From positions 5,905,001 through 5,969,000 of the forward strand of contig NC_065897.1 in NCBI RefSeq assembly GCF_905147045.1: a stretch of 64,000 nt of DNA, in the 5' to 3' direction. This document shows positions 1 through 12,870 of this stretch, piece by piece (the stretch's first letter is position 1; each line of letters starts with the position of its first letter). The position numbers were made by a program, and so were the translations under genes. The notes under the pieces were generated by a model. That model saw only the letters and a list, made by a program, of their open reading frames with translations. It did not search any database and was not told the DNA's origin. This stretch comes from Nymphalis io. Lineage: Eukaryota; Arthropoda; Insecta; Lepidoptera; Nymphalidae.

Positions 1-82
1 CTTAAAAACTCAGTGGTGCCTAACGGGTTTGAATCCACAATACAGGTTGATATTATCGTGCTGTGAGCCATCTCGGCTCGGC
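1..82 (-). repeat. tRNA-headed SINE (family B), head fragment cut by window edge
   Basis: Read on the - strand it begins GCCGAGATGGC and keeps the B-box-like GGATTCAAACCCG. It is degenerate and truncated at base 1. Confidence 0.6.
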
Positions 83-424
83 GACGAATAATAGGTTCCA
101 GTAAAATGTTAGCACACTGAGCACGAATGTACAGTGCTCGGAAATCAAAAGCACTTATCTTCCGGAACATGGCCGGTCTAACGGTCGTATGTTTAAACTG
201 AAAACAAATGGAAACGAAATCAAAATAGATATTTCAAACGTGCTCTAGATATTAGTATGAAAACTTTCAGTTGCTCAGCGCTCGATGAAGCGTTATTTAT
301 GAAAAATAATATATATATATATTGCACCTTAACATTGATATATATATGTCAAAATGCAATATTAAATGCAATCATACATTCTTTTTTTAACCGCAGTAAT
401 TTGATTAAAACTATTCAACATCAT

Positions 425-515
425 CATCATATTCAGCCCAACATAATTCCACTGCTGGAAATAGGCCTCCTCACAGGCGCGCCAGTTCTTCCGGTCCTGT
501 GCTAGTCGCATCCAT
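425..515 (-). repeat. RTE-like LINE 3'-end fragment
   Basis: It contains the TCCACTGCTGGAAATAGGCC block and following CGCCAGTTCTTCCGG typical of RTE-type LINE tails in Lepidoptera. No coding frame is left. Confidence 0.5.
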
Positions 516-1880
516 TGACATTATTATTTATATATATTATTATACATATAGGCTAAAAGTTATGTTATTTTGGATATTATATGTTAAATAAACGGTAATA
601 TCAGCCAATAGATTTTATATTTATATAAATCAGTATATCTATAAAATAAAACAAAAGAATGTCAGATATATTTTGCCTTAAACATTAATAAATTTCTGAA
701 TACGAGCTTGGAAAAAATATATAAAATCCTGCAACCCTGAATTACCATTTTCTTTAATCTCTCAGAAAATCTTTAGACGAAATGTTTTTATTTAAAAGGT
801 ATCATAGAAATATAATAATTATTATTTAATTGTTCACTTTTATAAAGGTAGAACCTTGGATGGCTTCTAAAAAAGTGTAATTAAGTAGTGTGTTTAACAT
901 TAATTATAACAAAAACAAATTTAATTAACTCTTAGATTAAAATAAAATTCTCACCGATTAAATTAAAACATTTCTTATTAAGGGTAACACTATTATTTAT
1001 ATTTACCTTAATTTTGTATTGTTCTATACAAGAAAATTAAATTCAAATTTGTCACTTCAATAGTTAAAATTCAAAGCGGGTGAAACCTCGAAGCACACCT
1101 ATATAATAACGTTCGCTGAAACGCGCGACATTTCCTGATATGCGAACAAAAAACGTCGCCTTATTATATAAGTGTAATTTTATCTATCATGTTTCCATAA
1201 TCTCTCAGACCATTAAGAGTTTGAATTAATCAGACTTATGTTTTCATAAGATTATATGAAAATATACAGAGATGTATACAGAATTATGTTTTCATTAAGC
1301 TTACAAATAATACATTATACCTATACCGAACTGAAATTAGAATCAATTTTATGCTAATCCTTACCGTCCCTGCCTACACAGAAAACTATTTCCACTATAA
1401 GAGTCACGTCACGAGGCCTGGTATCCACTATTGAATACCGTAGTTAGACATTATTTTTACTCTATTTTTCGATCTGGGAATTTTTCCTCTTTGTCTTCGG
1501 TCCGTAATTGAATTCCGTTTGAAATAAGAACGTGGTGAGTTTCAACTCTAGTTTGATTTTACCATTTGCGTAGGATATTCCGTAAAAAATAATTTATATA
1601 TTATTATAATAACATAAATTCATTTTAAACATTCGTGGAAAGTGATTGGTAAATGAAGTCACTCCTGTTATAAAAATAATTCAATATTTTTCACGCGTTC
1701 GTGGATTTAACTATGCTTTGATTATTCCATAGGTGAAAATCAGCAATGTTTTTCTTTTTACGTTGATAGCGTTGACAGTTTTTATAATATCCAAATGTAT
1801 AAATCATAAAATGAGTTTCTTATAAGATATAAAGTAATCAAACATTTCCTAAGTGCTTTTAAACATGGTCATTGCTATAT
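516..1880. other. intergenic, no gene seen
   Basis: AT-rich DNA. A small GC-richer patch at about 1075-1160 (CTCGAAGCACACC, GAAACGCGCGAC) looks like a decayed mobile-element scrap; otherwise nothing recognisable. Confidence 0.5.
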
Positions 1881-2172
1881 ACTGGTGGTAGAGCTTTGTG
1901 CAAGCTCGTCTGGGTAGGTACCACCCACTCATCAGATATTCTACCGCAAAACAGCAGTACTTGGTATTGTTGTGTTCCGGTTTGAAGGGTGAGTGAGCCA
2001 GTGTAATTACAGGCACAAGGGACATAACACCTTAGTTCCCAAGGTTGGTGGCGCATTGGTGATGTAAGCGATGGTTAACATTTCTTACAATGCCAATGTC
2101 TAAGGGCGTTTGGTGACCACTTACCATCAAGTGGCCCATATGCTCGTCCGCCTTCCTATTATATAAAAAAAA
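1881..2172 (+). repeat. 290-bp A-tailed repeat (family C), near full length
   Basis: It reads from ACTGGTGGTAGAGCTTTGTG to CGTCCGCCTTCCTATTATAT and an A-run. This is a good reference copy. Strand is given relative to the A-rich tail. The ORF that crosses it antisense is a shadow shared with the 7987 copy. Confidence 0.85.
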
Positions 2173-3490
2173 ATACCACATATAGCATTGGGACATCTCA
2201 AGACTAACAGTAGTTAGACTTGGTAAAATTGCAAAATAATTTAATATTTGTTATAACAATACCGCAAAAAACATAACTAATAGTGTAGCAGTGTTTATGG
2301 CATTTTAAACGAATATATATGTAAATGCAGCTAGCATTCCTTTGAAAGGAGACTGTGGAGATGCTTTAAAATGTTAAAATATATTTTTTCATTTTAAAAC
2401 ATTACCTGCAAAAATATGTAAATGATTATTTTTTCTTATTTAATTTTAACAAACAATTTAACTTTATAAGTACACATATACGGACTGACTACCTCCGGAG
2501 TAATAATTTACTTGGACCTAATCACTTTGCTTTGTATAATTTGAAAATCAACTATCTCATTAGCAATTTAAAACTTAAGAACTTTAGTCAAACGGTAATA
2601 AAATACAGGGAAACACGTTACAGGATATCTTTGCCTGCGTTTTATTACACTTTTGGTTTAATGTTTCGACTGCATAAATTTAACACAATGTAACTGCAAG
2701 CGAAGAGAATAAGACAATTGAAGTTAAAGAATATCAATCTACTCAACCTTCTGGTAATATTATCAGTTAAATCAAAATAAAATTTAATAAATTGTATGTG
2801 ACGAATAATAATTATATCAATAAGATATATACGGCCTCACAAACGTTGTTTAGCGGTTGATTAGTTAAACTGTCTTCTTCTTTCGAATATCAAATCGATA
2901 ATGATAGAAAGCGAGAAATCAGTTTTAACGATAAATGTATAACATACATAACATACATATATACATACATAACATATTTATAGACACAAGGACTTTAAAA
3001 TTATACAGTGATTATAAAGAAGGTTAATTGCAAATTAAAAGTCGAAAACCATTTCACAGTTTCACTTTCCGATAAAGTTGTTTTATCGTATTTTCGGCAA
3101 TTTTTATAGGACTTCATAAAATTAAAATATATATTTTCCTCTAAGGATGCGAAAGTAAAATTACATATATACATTGAATAGTCACATTTGAAACATTTAT
3201 TTACATATTATAAAACATTTACGACATTTTTTAGTATACATATACATACGTACTTAAATAATCATAGCCGTCAAATTTATAAAAAGAACAGTTATATAAT
3301 CAATAAATTTCTTATATCTTACATAAGCTGAGCTTCATCAACCTTAGTCTTACGTGACATGAAACTGGATAGCTTCTGATTGTACGCGATTGGGTTATTG
3401 ATATTTTCGTTCTTTTGTTTAAGTTAGGAATAATATTTTTCGTATTAAATGGTTACAAAACCGTAGTCCAGAAAAAATCATCTTGTATTT
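2173..3490. other. intergenic, no gene seen
   Basis: AT-rich. A short simple repeat of ACATACATA units lies at about 2940-2980. No exon-like sequence found. Confidence 0.5.
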
Positions 3491-3491
3491 T

Positions 3492-3720
3492 AGGGAGGCA
3501 GACAAACAAAATGACGACCAGATGGAAAGTGGTCAGTTATAGTTACTGGTACTTGGTACTTTAGAAGTATTATTAACGACTTCTAACACGGGATCTAAGA
3601 AGCTATATAATTACACAAGCCTGTAATTACACAGATTTACTTACAATAAAGCAATACAAAATATTAGTATTTTTAAGTAGAATCATTTATGAGTGGGTGG
3701 TACCCAATCAAGCTTAAACA
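3492..3720 (-). repeat. family C repeat, degenerate and interrupted
   Basis: Recognisable pieces are GGAAAGTGGTCA near the start and GAGTGGGTGGTACCCA near 3690. The middle is diverged. Confidence 0.45.
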
Positions 3721-3991
3721 AAAAAGAAGGCATACCTACACAAATCCCTGAGATACTACTGAGACAACAAGATTGTTTGTAAAAAAAACATTCCGTTATT
3801 TCATTCTGGACTTTTATGTTAAAAAATATAATGGTTTACAACAAATTCCACCGACGCATTTGTTATCCGTCCGTCGCAAACAGCAGTGTTTGTCTTTCTT
3901 TTTATCTATTTATAGAATAAAATGAATCGTAAGGATGTTTTATGACCTTTATATTAAAAGGTGCTTAGCGTTAACTACATTGTTCATGTTA

Positions 3992-4283
3992 TTTTTTTTT
4001 ATAGAATAGGAAGGCGGACGAGCGTATGGGCCACCTGATGATAAGTGGTCACCAACGCCCATAGACATTGACATTGTAAGAAATGTTAACCATCGCTTAC
4101 ATCACCAATACGCCACCAACTTTGGGAGCTAAGATGTTATGTTCCTTATGCCTGTGATTACACTGGCTCACTCACCCTTCAAACCGGTACATAACAATAC
4201 CAAGCACTGCTGTTTTGCGGTAGAATATCTGATGAATGGGTGGTACCTACCCAGACGAGCTCGCACAAAGCTCTACCACCAGT
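3992..4283 (-). repeat. family C repeat, near full length
   Basis: It starts with a T-run, then ATAGAATAGGAAGGCGGACG, and ends CTCTACCACCAGT. Its tail is on the + strand left side, so it is inverted relative to the 1881 copy. Confidence 0.85.
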
Positions 4284-4719
4284 AGTTATATCTTAAAAAA
4301 AACATACAAAGCATATTAAATTAGCTCTATTTGAGCACAAGCTCTGCTGTTATCACGTAATAAATATGTCAAGTTATAAAATATGTTTAGTAAACAATGC
4401 CAACAAAGCAATAAAATCACAGTAATCGTTAACCAATTTCTGGTTTATAAGGGAAATATAATACATTTAGCATGTTCAATTATCAGCAGACAGCTAGTTT
4501 GTTTGGTTGCTTCTTCAGTTTGTAAATCATCACTAGTACAATGCATCAAAATGTGACATCAGCGTCAGGTACAAATTCCAGTTGAGGTTATCGTCTCCTT
4601 TGATCGGAATGAGATTTGAGTCATACACGTTAATTAATTACACAATCAAGACGTCGATTACGAAGATGATGAGCAAGTGACTTAACAAATGCTAGATATC
4701 ATAAGATAAAATTAAAATA

Positions 4720-4837
4720 AGTAGACAGACTAGCAAATTGGTCACTTGATGGTAAGCTGTCACCACTGCCCATTGACACTAGTACAGTAGACAACAGTTC
4801 ATAAACATTAACCATCCTTTCAACATCATAAATCTCC
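4720..4837 (-). repeat. family C repeat fragment
   Basis: Only the tail-proximal third is left (ACTTGATGGTAAGCTGTCACC, CATTAACCATCC), quite diverged. Confidence 0.45.
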
Positions 4838-4909
4838 ATACTCTCTTTTCTCGGAAATATCTCTTTTTTTTAATAAAAGAATAATCAAAATATATTAAAT
4901 TTCAGTAGG

Positions 4910-5110
4910 CTGGTGGTAGAGCTTTGTGCAAGCTTGTCTGTGTAGCTACCACTCATCAGATATCATAACATCTTAGTTCCCAAGGTTGGTGGCGCATTGG
5001 TGATGTAAGCGATGGTTAACATTTCTTACAATGCCAATGTCTATGGGCGATGGTAACCACTTACCATCAGGTGGCCCATATGCTCATCCGCCTTGTATTT
5101 CCATAAAAAA
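4910..5110 (+). repeat. family C repeat with internal deletion
   Basis: Both ends are intact (TGGTGGTAGAGCTTTGTG; GGTGGCCCATATGCTC and an A-run), but about 90 bases between CATCAGATAT and CATAACATCTTAG are missing. Confidence 0.8.
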
Positions 5111-5618
5111 AGGCAGTTTTAAATAATTCTGAATCATCATTTTACAAGATAAAATTAAAAATAAAGATGCTACCGGCTAAATTTAAATTCACTTTAGGGG
5201 GTTCAATTTAAATGTTTCCACTTTTGATTTGAAACAACAGTTGAGTGGTTAGTTCTCTAACGGTGAGCTCAACTCTCAGCTTTTGATTGAACTTAACAAG
5301 CCGGGCTGTCCTTTGCTTATTTGACTCTCGGAGACTGACCGCTCGACAAAAATTATCATAATATTATTTCAGGGGTAGAATGATATATGATATAAAATAT
5401 AAGCATAATATATACCCATATATTATGCATGTATTTTACACCTCGGATTATGGATATAATACAAGAAAAATAATCGATATATCAAAATGTAAACAGACAT
5501 AACCAATATATGAACTATCGTCATTTATGGACTAAGATCGAGCTAGTATATTATACCTAACTACACCTTTAGTTAACAGATAAGTATATACGATTTTTAA
5601 ATACCGAAATAATAACAA

Positions 5619-5926
5619 CAGTAACAGTAACAGCCTATTAATATCCCACTGCTGGGCTACGGCCTCCTCTCCCTTTTTGAGGAGAAGGTTTAGAGCTTAT
5701 TCCACCACGCAGCTCCAATGCGGGTTGGTAGAATACACATGTGACATAATTTCAATGAAATTAGACACATACAGGTTTCCTCACGATGTTTTCCTTCACC
5801 GTTCAATCACGAGATGAATTATAATCAAAAATTAAGCACATGAAAATTCAGTGGTGCTTGCCCGGGTTTGAACCCACGATCATCGGTTAAGATTCACGCG
5901 TTCTGACCACTAGGCCATCTCGGCTT
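5619..5926 (-). repeat. tRNA-headed SINE (family B), near full length
   Basis: On the - strand: head AGCCGAGATGGCCTAGTGGT, B-box-like GGGTTCAAACCC, body with CGTGAGGAAACCTG, and tail GGCTGTTACTGTTACTG. Confidence 0.85.
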
Positions 5927-6114
5927 TTTAATAATAACAAGTATAGAACTATTACACAAAAAACATTAGGACCTTCTTTATATCTGTGATTATACCAATT
6001 AACAGTTATCATTAATATATCTTTATCCGGCTTTTAGGCGATTAATATCAAATATTAATAAAGAACCATTTAATTTTCTTTTTTTTTATGTTCTATTATA
6101 AATTTATTTAATTT

Positions 6115-6405
6115 ATTTTAATTATTACAGTACTGGTTTGAAATAATAAAGCTGCCTCCTTGACTTTGTAGCTAGCTTTATAAGGCCGAAAATCCCAAGG
6201 CAGATTTAAGCCCCGGGACGGGGCAATTAAAATGTTATGGGAATTTTCCGTCAAGAAATTCTCTGGAACCTCCTACCTCAGAAAGCACGTAAAGCCGTTG
6301 ATTTTGCCGTTTCATATTTTCTGTCCCTACGAATTATTAGTGAGGGAATAGGGAGTGCTTTTGAATTGCACTATAAAATCTGTGCAGATACCTAGTCTCT
6401 AAATC
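6115..6405 (+). repeat. SINE family A, degenerate
   Basis: The middle keeps AGAAAGCACGTAAAGCCGTT and GAGGGAATAGGGAGTGC, shared with the better copies at 13621 and 35905. The tRNA head is unrecognisable. Confidence 0.5.
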
Positions 6406-6939
6406 CAAGAAAAAACAATAATAGCCATTATTTATACAGAAAGGACCTCCACCATTCATCTTATAAACAAATACACCATTTATCTTCTAACAAATGTCAA
6501 TCACGTTCAAAACTTCGACAAACCGATTAATAAAAGTTTAAAAGCTAAATTTGAACAATATTTTATTTGAATTTCTGTTCGTAAATCGCTTTGAATTTAA
6601 CATTGCTACTAATACTTACACCAATAGCGTATGATGCGATTTTTTTATACAATTTAATTATATACAAAATTAATTAAATTATATACATATTTAATTATTG
6701 AAATACTAGTAACAATTTCAAATTTGCAATATAAAACCAGATGTATGTATTTAAACTTTACACACATAAACAAAAAAAAATACTTTTGTGAGTTTGCACA
6801 CACTTAAATATATATTTATATAAACTGTATATAATAAAACAATGGATTACGAAAGGAAAACCTCAAGTGTTATAAAATAGATGAATCCTGAATCCGAATT
6901 TTTTATACATAATTTTACAACAATATACGTACATCTAAT

Positions 6940-7125
6940 GTTTCGCATATATACGAAATACCACTCATCATGAGATCTCTTAGACTATCAGCCCGATTGA
7001 CTTGAAATTTGTCACAGTTACTGCTTCCCCAATGAAGACGCTCACTAGGAACGGATTTTACGAAAATCCTATAGATACATTTTTCTTACTATGTACCCGT
7101 GCGAAACCGGGATAATTGACTAGTA
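6940..7125 (+). repeat. decayed mobile element, class unknown (family D)
   Basis: It contains ATTGACTTGAAATTTGTCAC and ends in GTACCCGTGCGAAACCGGG followed by CTAGTA, a tail type that recurs in insect genomes. No terminal repeats or coding are left. Confidence 0.4.
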
Positions 7126-7986
7126 TATAATAGTATCATCGGACAAGAATTATTGCGAACTTAAATTAAAAAAAATACTAACAATGTATTAAATACCTTG
7201 AAAAGGCTTGAATCAACCCTAATGAATAATAGAACCAAATATGGAACCGTCCATTTATAAACCAAAGACATTTTGGGTACGCAATTTATTATCCCACGTG
7301 TCTTTTCAGGTTTCCGAAAAATAAAGGTTTATTTTGTAAGGGAATATTATCCCTTTTAAAGCAAATTTTAAATACGAAAAATAACTTATATAAGGAATGT
7401 TATAAATATAAGTGAATATTTGTTTGTATGTTTGAGATTAAGAGACTTCGACACAGTTTATACCAATCATTACACTAGCTTTTTTTTTGCTACAGCAGTT
7501 TTTTAATATATTGAAAAAAAAATCCTTTAATTTTTGTATTAAAGAAAAAAGTGATGAATTATTAACTCTTAGAAAATGTCGCTTACAATGTTAGTACGAG
7601 GTTATTCATGTTTTACAAATAATATACTTTACACTTTATTGTAACTTATCGCTAGATTACACTGTAATACCTCAACTTCCGGTTCTTTCTTGGTAAATAT
7701 ATTTATATTTAACGACACGAGAACATCGGCCGGATTTTCTAGTATTATATATTATAAATAGGAAATAATTTTATGAGAGAATATTATATTATATATCATC
7801 TCCATACAATTACCCTTAACACATTTATTCGGAATGTATATCAGTATATTTTGGCCGACATTTACCTAAAATTACCCTCTTTGGGAATGGCTTTATTGAT
7901 GCGTTAGCCATTTCCACCGTACTTTGATGAAATATTTTTGCAAAAAATCTCTAATACAGCCACTGTGTCAACTATTACAGGAAAGA
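7126..7986. other. intergenic, no gene seen
   Basis: AT-rich sequence with homopolymer runs. No exon, RNA gene or repeat recognised. Confidence 0.5.
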
Positions 7987-8280
7987 TTTTTTTTTATAGA
8001 ATAGGACGGTGGACGAGCATATGGGCCACCTTATGGTAAGTGGTCACCAAACGCCCTTAGACATTGGCATTATAAGAAATGTCAACCATCGCTTACGTAG
8101 CCAATGCGTCACCAACCTTGGGAACTAAGATTTTATGTCCCTTGTGCCTGTAATTACACTGGCTCACTCACCCTTCAAACCGGAACACAACAATACCAAG
8201 TACTGCTGTTTTGCGGTAGAATATCTGATGAGTGGGTGGTACCTACCCAGACGAGTTTGCACAAAGCCCTATCAACAGTG
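7987..8280 (-). repeat. family C repeat, near full length
   Basis: Intact from the T-run and ATAGAATAGGACGGTGGACG to CACAAAGCCCTATCAACAGT. The 64-codon frame on its + strand is fortuitous and shared by other copies. Confidence 0.85.
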
Positions 8281-8592
8281 ATAAATATACAATATTGACA
8301 CTACGGAAAGGTATAAATTATAATAATGAGACTATTCTCACCATTATAAATGATATTATATCATACTACATACATATATGTATATATATATACTAATCTT
8401 TGCTTATAGTGAAGTCAGTATTCAAAGTTCAGTCTTTGGAGAAATATTTTTATTTATTTGGTTTAAGTTAATTACTATTTCACAGCTACCGTATTAGTCT
8501 TGGGTTTTTAAGGCACTACATAACATTACGGTAGCTTATGGCGGGGTGTTAATGGGAAAATTGTTAAAATTTACTTAATTTATAAACTGTTA

Positions 8593-8931
8593 GGGTCCGT
8601 TCACACAGACCGGCTCGGAGAGGAGAGCAGATTTTTATCACGTTGGAAACAGTGTTTTGAGTGATTGTAGTAAAGTTTATTTTTGCATTTGCACCTTTTT
8701 TGTCATTAAAAATGCCTGAACGCGCTTCGTGTGAAATAATAAAAGGAGCCGACCGGCTCCGCTTGCGTGCTCTTTCTCGCTCGCACCCGCTTTCAGATCT
8801 CTTCCAGCCGGTCGATGTGAAATAGTTGGCGGCTCCGCTCCGGCCAATTATTCCAAGCGTATACGACCCGGTCTGTGTGAAAAGAAAAAAGCAGGCCGAT
8901 GCTCTCCGAGCCGGTCTGTGTGAACGGACCC
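8593..8931. mobile_element. PIF/Harbinger-like MITE, 339 bp
   Basis: Perfect 30-bp terminal inverted repeats (8593-8622 and 8902-8931) begin GGGTCCGTTCACACAGACCG. The element is flanked by a 3-bp duplication TTA (8590-8592 and 8932-8934). The interior is GC-rich, non-coding, and holds further pieces of the end motif (a GGAGCC/GGCTCC hairpin near 8744, CCGGTCGATGTGAA near 8813). TTA target duplication and GGG termini point to PIF/Harbinger or a relative; a separate superfamily with 3-bp targets is possible. Identical arms suggest recent insertion. Confidence 0.85.
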
Positions 8932-8934
8932 TTA

Positions 8935-10984
8935 AGCTTCACGAGCACTTAATCAATGACCTTTGTTCGCTTGAATTTTAACTTATAGTATTATGTAACT
9001 CACATACGTTTCAGATACAAAACATTTTTGAGTGTAGGTATTTTTTTACAAATTACAAATAATTAAACATCAAAACATACTATATTCTTGTACGAAAAAC
9101 TATTGGTATATATAACGTAAGAAAAAAAAAAATATATTTTATTATTATTAAAATTATTTAAAAACAAAATGTACTTCGTTTAATCCAAAAAGGTACAAAA
9201 TACTATTGACATATTTTAAAATGTTAAAAGCACGACTAAAATAGAATTATCTTAAAATATATTAACAGTAAAAACACGATTTGTATTTTAAGGTAAAAAT
9301 GGGATCATTTATAAAAGTGCTTGAAACCAATTTACTGGACGGAACTGCTGTAACAAACCACTCTATGAACAAAGATTGAGTAATATTTCATGTGGATTTG
9401 TGCATGCAAATATCTCGAATACGCTGAAAGCTTGGGAAGCCTTTTTCTGATCGCTTTGGGCAGAATGTGCATTTCGACCATCATTTTTACTAAAAAACTA
9501 TTCCGTATTACTAATAATTAAATTGCATTTCATTTTAGAAAGTGAATAATAATATTTTGTTCAGCGTTATCATATTTATATTTCAATTTAAAAAAAACAC
9601 TTAAAAAATTGTTTCTACTTAAAAAGGTGAAGGAAAGTTGAAAAGGAAAATTTATAAAATTATTGTCATTTCAGTATTAATAATACTTCATTTCATTTTA
9701 GTGTCGGTTTTCATATATTGTTAATCTATTTATTTGATATTTTTAAACAAATGGTACGGTTTATGGTAAATATCTGTAGAACTGCTCAAGTATGACAACG
9801 CCATTTAAAAATTTAAATTATTTACACCCTAATTATCTCGTATATTACGCTACATCTTCGCATAATACAATACACGTAAAAAAATCAGCTGATTTAATAA
9901 ACTTCTATATGAAATCGGATAGATGCCTATTGCGTAATGCTGCCAAGATTTAAATAATAAACTAAATGTTCATGACTTTCTACACAAAAATCGATTGGTA
10001 ATAATAGAAAAAAAATGTCATATTTAGCACGGACAAACATAGAATTAAATAATACACTTCGAAAACTACAGTCACTTAGTGTTTGTTTATCGTAGGCGTT
10101 CGAAGAACTTCTACGATAAACGTCTACGTTTACTACTAATAAATTAAAAATTGATACATCGATTTGATGTTCATATTCTTTCTATGAGATTAATTTGATC
10201 TTGTTTACCATCAAACGATATATGATAGCCGTTACTTTTAATTTTGCCATTTCAACTTATTGCTTCGGTTCAATGTTGATCACCGTTATAGTAAAAGATC
10301 AGAACAATCCGTTCGTACCAAGTTCGAAAACGAATGCATTTAGTATTAATTACATACCATAACTGAAGAAAATTGTATTAATTGCGGTCTTATAAACTTG
10401 CTGAGGTTTACTAAAAGTTAAATATAAACTAAATGCATTGTAAAGTGTTCTCCTGCGACTACTTATAAAAAACAAAAATAGTAAATAAAAAAACATATAT
10501 ATTATTTGCCTCATAATCAGACATCGCAATGTTTTATGTGGGTTTTGCCGTACATGTATTTGAAAAATAAAACTCTTAAACATTTCGTACGCCCGAGGAT
10601 TATTTGTGCCCTGAATTAGATAAGCTACTCGTAAATCTGTTTTCAACGTAATTATTTCCTATTCTCAAAAGTCTCACTTGATAGTCATATTTTTATTAGA
10701 TTTATTTAATTAAATTATATGAATTCTTTTTAAATGCCCATTATTAAGATTTAGAGGTACTGGTTAATAAAATTAATTGCGACACCTTGGAATGTACAGA
10801 ATTGGGTAAGGCGTGTATTGAATAGGTACGTATTATCAGCGTAACTCATTGTTAATTACTAAACATATAAGGTTGTCGCACAACTGTGAAAGAGCAGTTT
10901 CAACTAAACTAAACTACGCGTTCCTCATTGATCATCATAACGGGCATAGGCCAAAAAAGTCTAACGCTAATAAATTCATTTGGT
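8935..10984. other. intergenic, no gene seen
   Basis: AT-rich. The only structured element noted is the hairpin at 10085-10121. The 98-codon frame on the - strand at 10350-10646 shows no family resemblance. Confidence 0.5.
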
Positions 10985-11312
10985 ATTATGGCTTTGTGCA
11001 AGTGCGACTGGCTACGTTGGTATCTATGGCTTTCTTCGCCTATTCTACCGCTAAACAGCAATAATTAGTATTTTTGTATTCCGGTTTGAATGATGAGTGT
11101 GCCAGTGTAACTACAGGCAAAAGGAACGTAACAAATTCGCTCCCAAACTGGCGATTGACGATATAAAGGATGGTTTGAATATGTTGCGATGCCAATATCT
11201 ATGGACAATGCTAAATACTTACTATCAGGCGTGTCTTTGCCAATGTCTATGGACAATGCTAAATACTTACTATCAGGCGTGTCTTACTCAGTCTGCCTAT
11301 TATTATTTATAT
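10985..11312 (+). repeat. family C repeat, old, with 48-bp internal duplication
   Basis: Diverged but collinear with the family (GGCTTTGTGCAAGTGCG; TTCCGGTTTGAATGATGAG). The tail-proximal part is duplicated in tandem (11191-11238 and 11239-11286). Confidence 0.7.
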
Positions 11313-12280
11313 TATCTAGATATCCTTATAATCTAGAATACCTTATAATTCTGTGCAATTAATGTAAGTTGATATTGTTATTCAAGTCTAAAAACGTCTA
11401 AACAGTCGTACTTTATATGTCATTTTGTAAAATCAGCGCAAAGCGCTTCTTTCTTGTATAAGTGTTAACAATAGCGAGAAAGCATTGTATTACGATGTGA
11501 ATGCAACAATATACATTTTTTTTGTTTAGAATACGACAGATAACAATGATCCTTGCAGTTGAAGAATGGAGATATTTTAAAAATAAATTATATTCAGATT
11601 TATATTCTTCTAAATAATTACGAAAATTTTTGCTTAGTTTTGAAACAAATAATATTAAAATAGTAGTTAGTTATTTCGTGGATTAAATCTAGTTATATTG
11701 TGGATAAATTTAAAGCTTCATAAGCCAATATTTATCAAACTTTGATCACAGAACCACCAAAAGCGGTTTACATTGTATAATAATATAATTATCGATATTA
11801 CATAATAGAAACCACAGACTTTACAAGAATGTTTTACAATAAAATACTTCATAGGATATTTGGAACATGACGTATAAGCGCTGTTTATACTATTCAATAT
11901 GAGGAATGTATGTGTGTTTAATTGTAATTATATTCTCATTAGTCTGACTAGCGTGTGTGTAAATTATAAAGGTCACTAAGTCACGCTAATAAAAGTTATT
12001 TGATTTTAGTCAGTGACAGTCTCGATTTACGGAAACGGTCGTATTATGTTCCCTGGTCTCAGAAATAACGTTAATTATATTAGCCTTATACATTGGCTGC
12101 AAAGATAATTGATGAATAATAATAAACAAGTGAAGGGTTTTTAATGTCACGTCTAAATATGAATTCCTGTCTAGTTTTCCTTCGAAAGATTATTTTTGTT
12201 TCCACTTTTAAATATTATTTGTAATATCGTAAGTGCTATGAGCGGATCAAGAGATATTAGTTTTTTTTTACTTATATTTA
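11313..12280. other. intergenic, no gene seen
   Basis: AT-rich DNA. A weak initiator-like TCAGTGACAG at about 12010 is not enough to call a promoter. Confidence 0.45.
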
Positions 12281-12284
12281 TAAC

Positions 12285-12600
12285 GACTACATAAAAGTCC
12301 CTCAATCGCGTCTGTTTGTCTGAACGCGATAGATTCATAATGTACCGAAAGGATTTTAATAAGATTTTTACCAAGAGATGGAGTGATTAAATAAGGTTAA
12401 GGTATATAATTCATTAAGGGTTTATGTAAATCGCTGGAAATATGACGATTATTGCTGAAGTCGGAAAAAAATCATGCCAACTGGGAGCTTTACTTGCACC
12501 GTTTAAACCAATGGCGTAAATGTATTACGATACAAATGTGTAATCCTACCCATGCGAAGTCGAGACGGGTGACTGGTAGAAGTTTAAAAGCCATAATGTG
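12285..12600 (+). repeat. decayed mobile element (family D)
   Basis: It shares, in order, GTCTGAACGCGATAG, AAGGTATATAATTCATT and ACGGGTGACTGGTAG with the element at 56825-57095. No coding is left. Confidence 0.5.
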
Positions 12601-12649
12601 GCATAAATTATTGTTTTTTTATAAATATATTTATTAAAAATATTTTTAT

Positions 12650-12870
12650 AAAGTCGGCAGATCGAATAAACCACCTGTTGGTATGTGGTTACCGCCGCTA
12701 ATAGACAAAAGCGCTGTAACAAATATTAACCATTACTTACATAACCACCAACTTTGGTAACTGAGATGTTATGACCTTGTACCCTTAATTACACTGGCTC
12801 ACTTATCCTTAGTATCGGAACTGTTTGACGGTATAATACTACCACCTACCTACCTACCACCAAATATAAA
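12650..12870 (-). repeat. family C repeat, degenerate
   Basis: Keeps TTAACCATTACTTACATAAC and AATTACACTGGCTCAC. The end nearest 12870 is reduced to a CTACC run. Confidence 0.6.

Noticed and set aside
2940..2985. CRISPR-like spaced repeats
   Set aside because: It is a short ACATA microsatellite; units are too short and have no spacers.
8104..8298. 64-codon ORF nearly identical to one at 1859-2056
   Set aside because: It is a chance frame in the sense-opposite strand of the 290-bp repeat; other copies carry stops, so it is not a gene family.
10350..10646. 98-codon - strand ORF
   Set aside because: No domain, biased AT-rich residues, no splice or promoter context.
12008..12045. Initiator plus downstream promoter element
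   Set aside because: TCAGT is followed by GGTCGT about two bases off the expected spacing, and no gene start follows.
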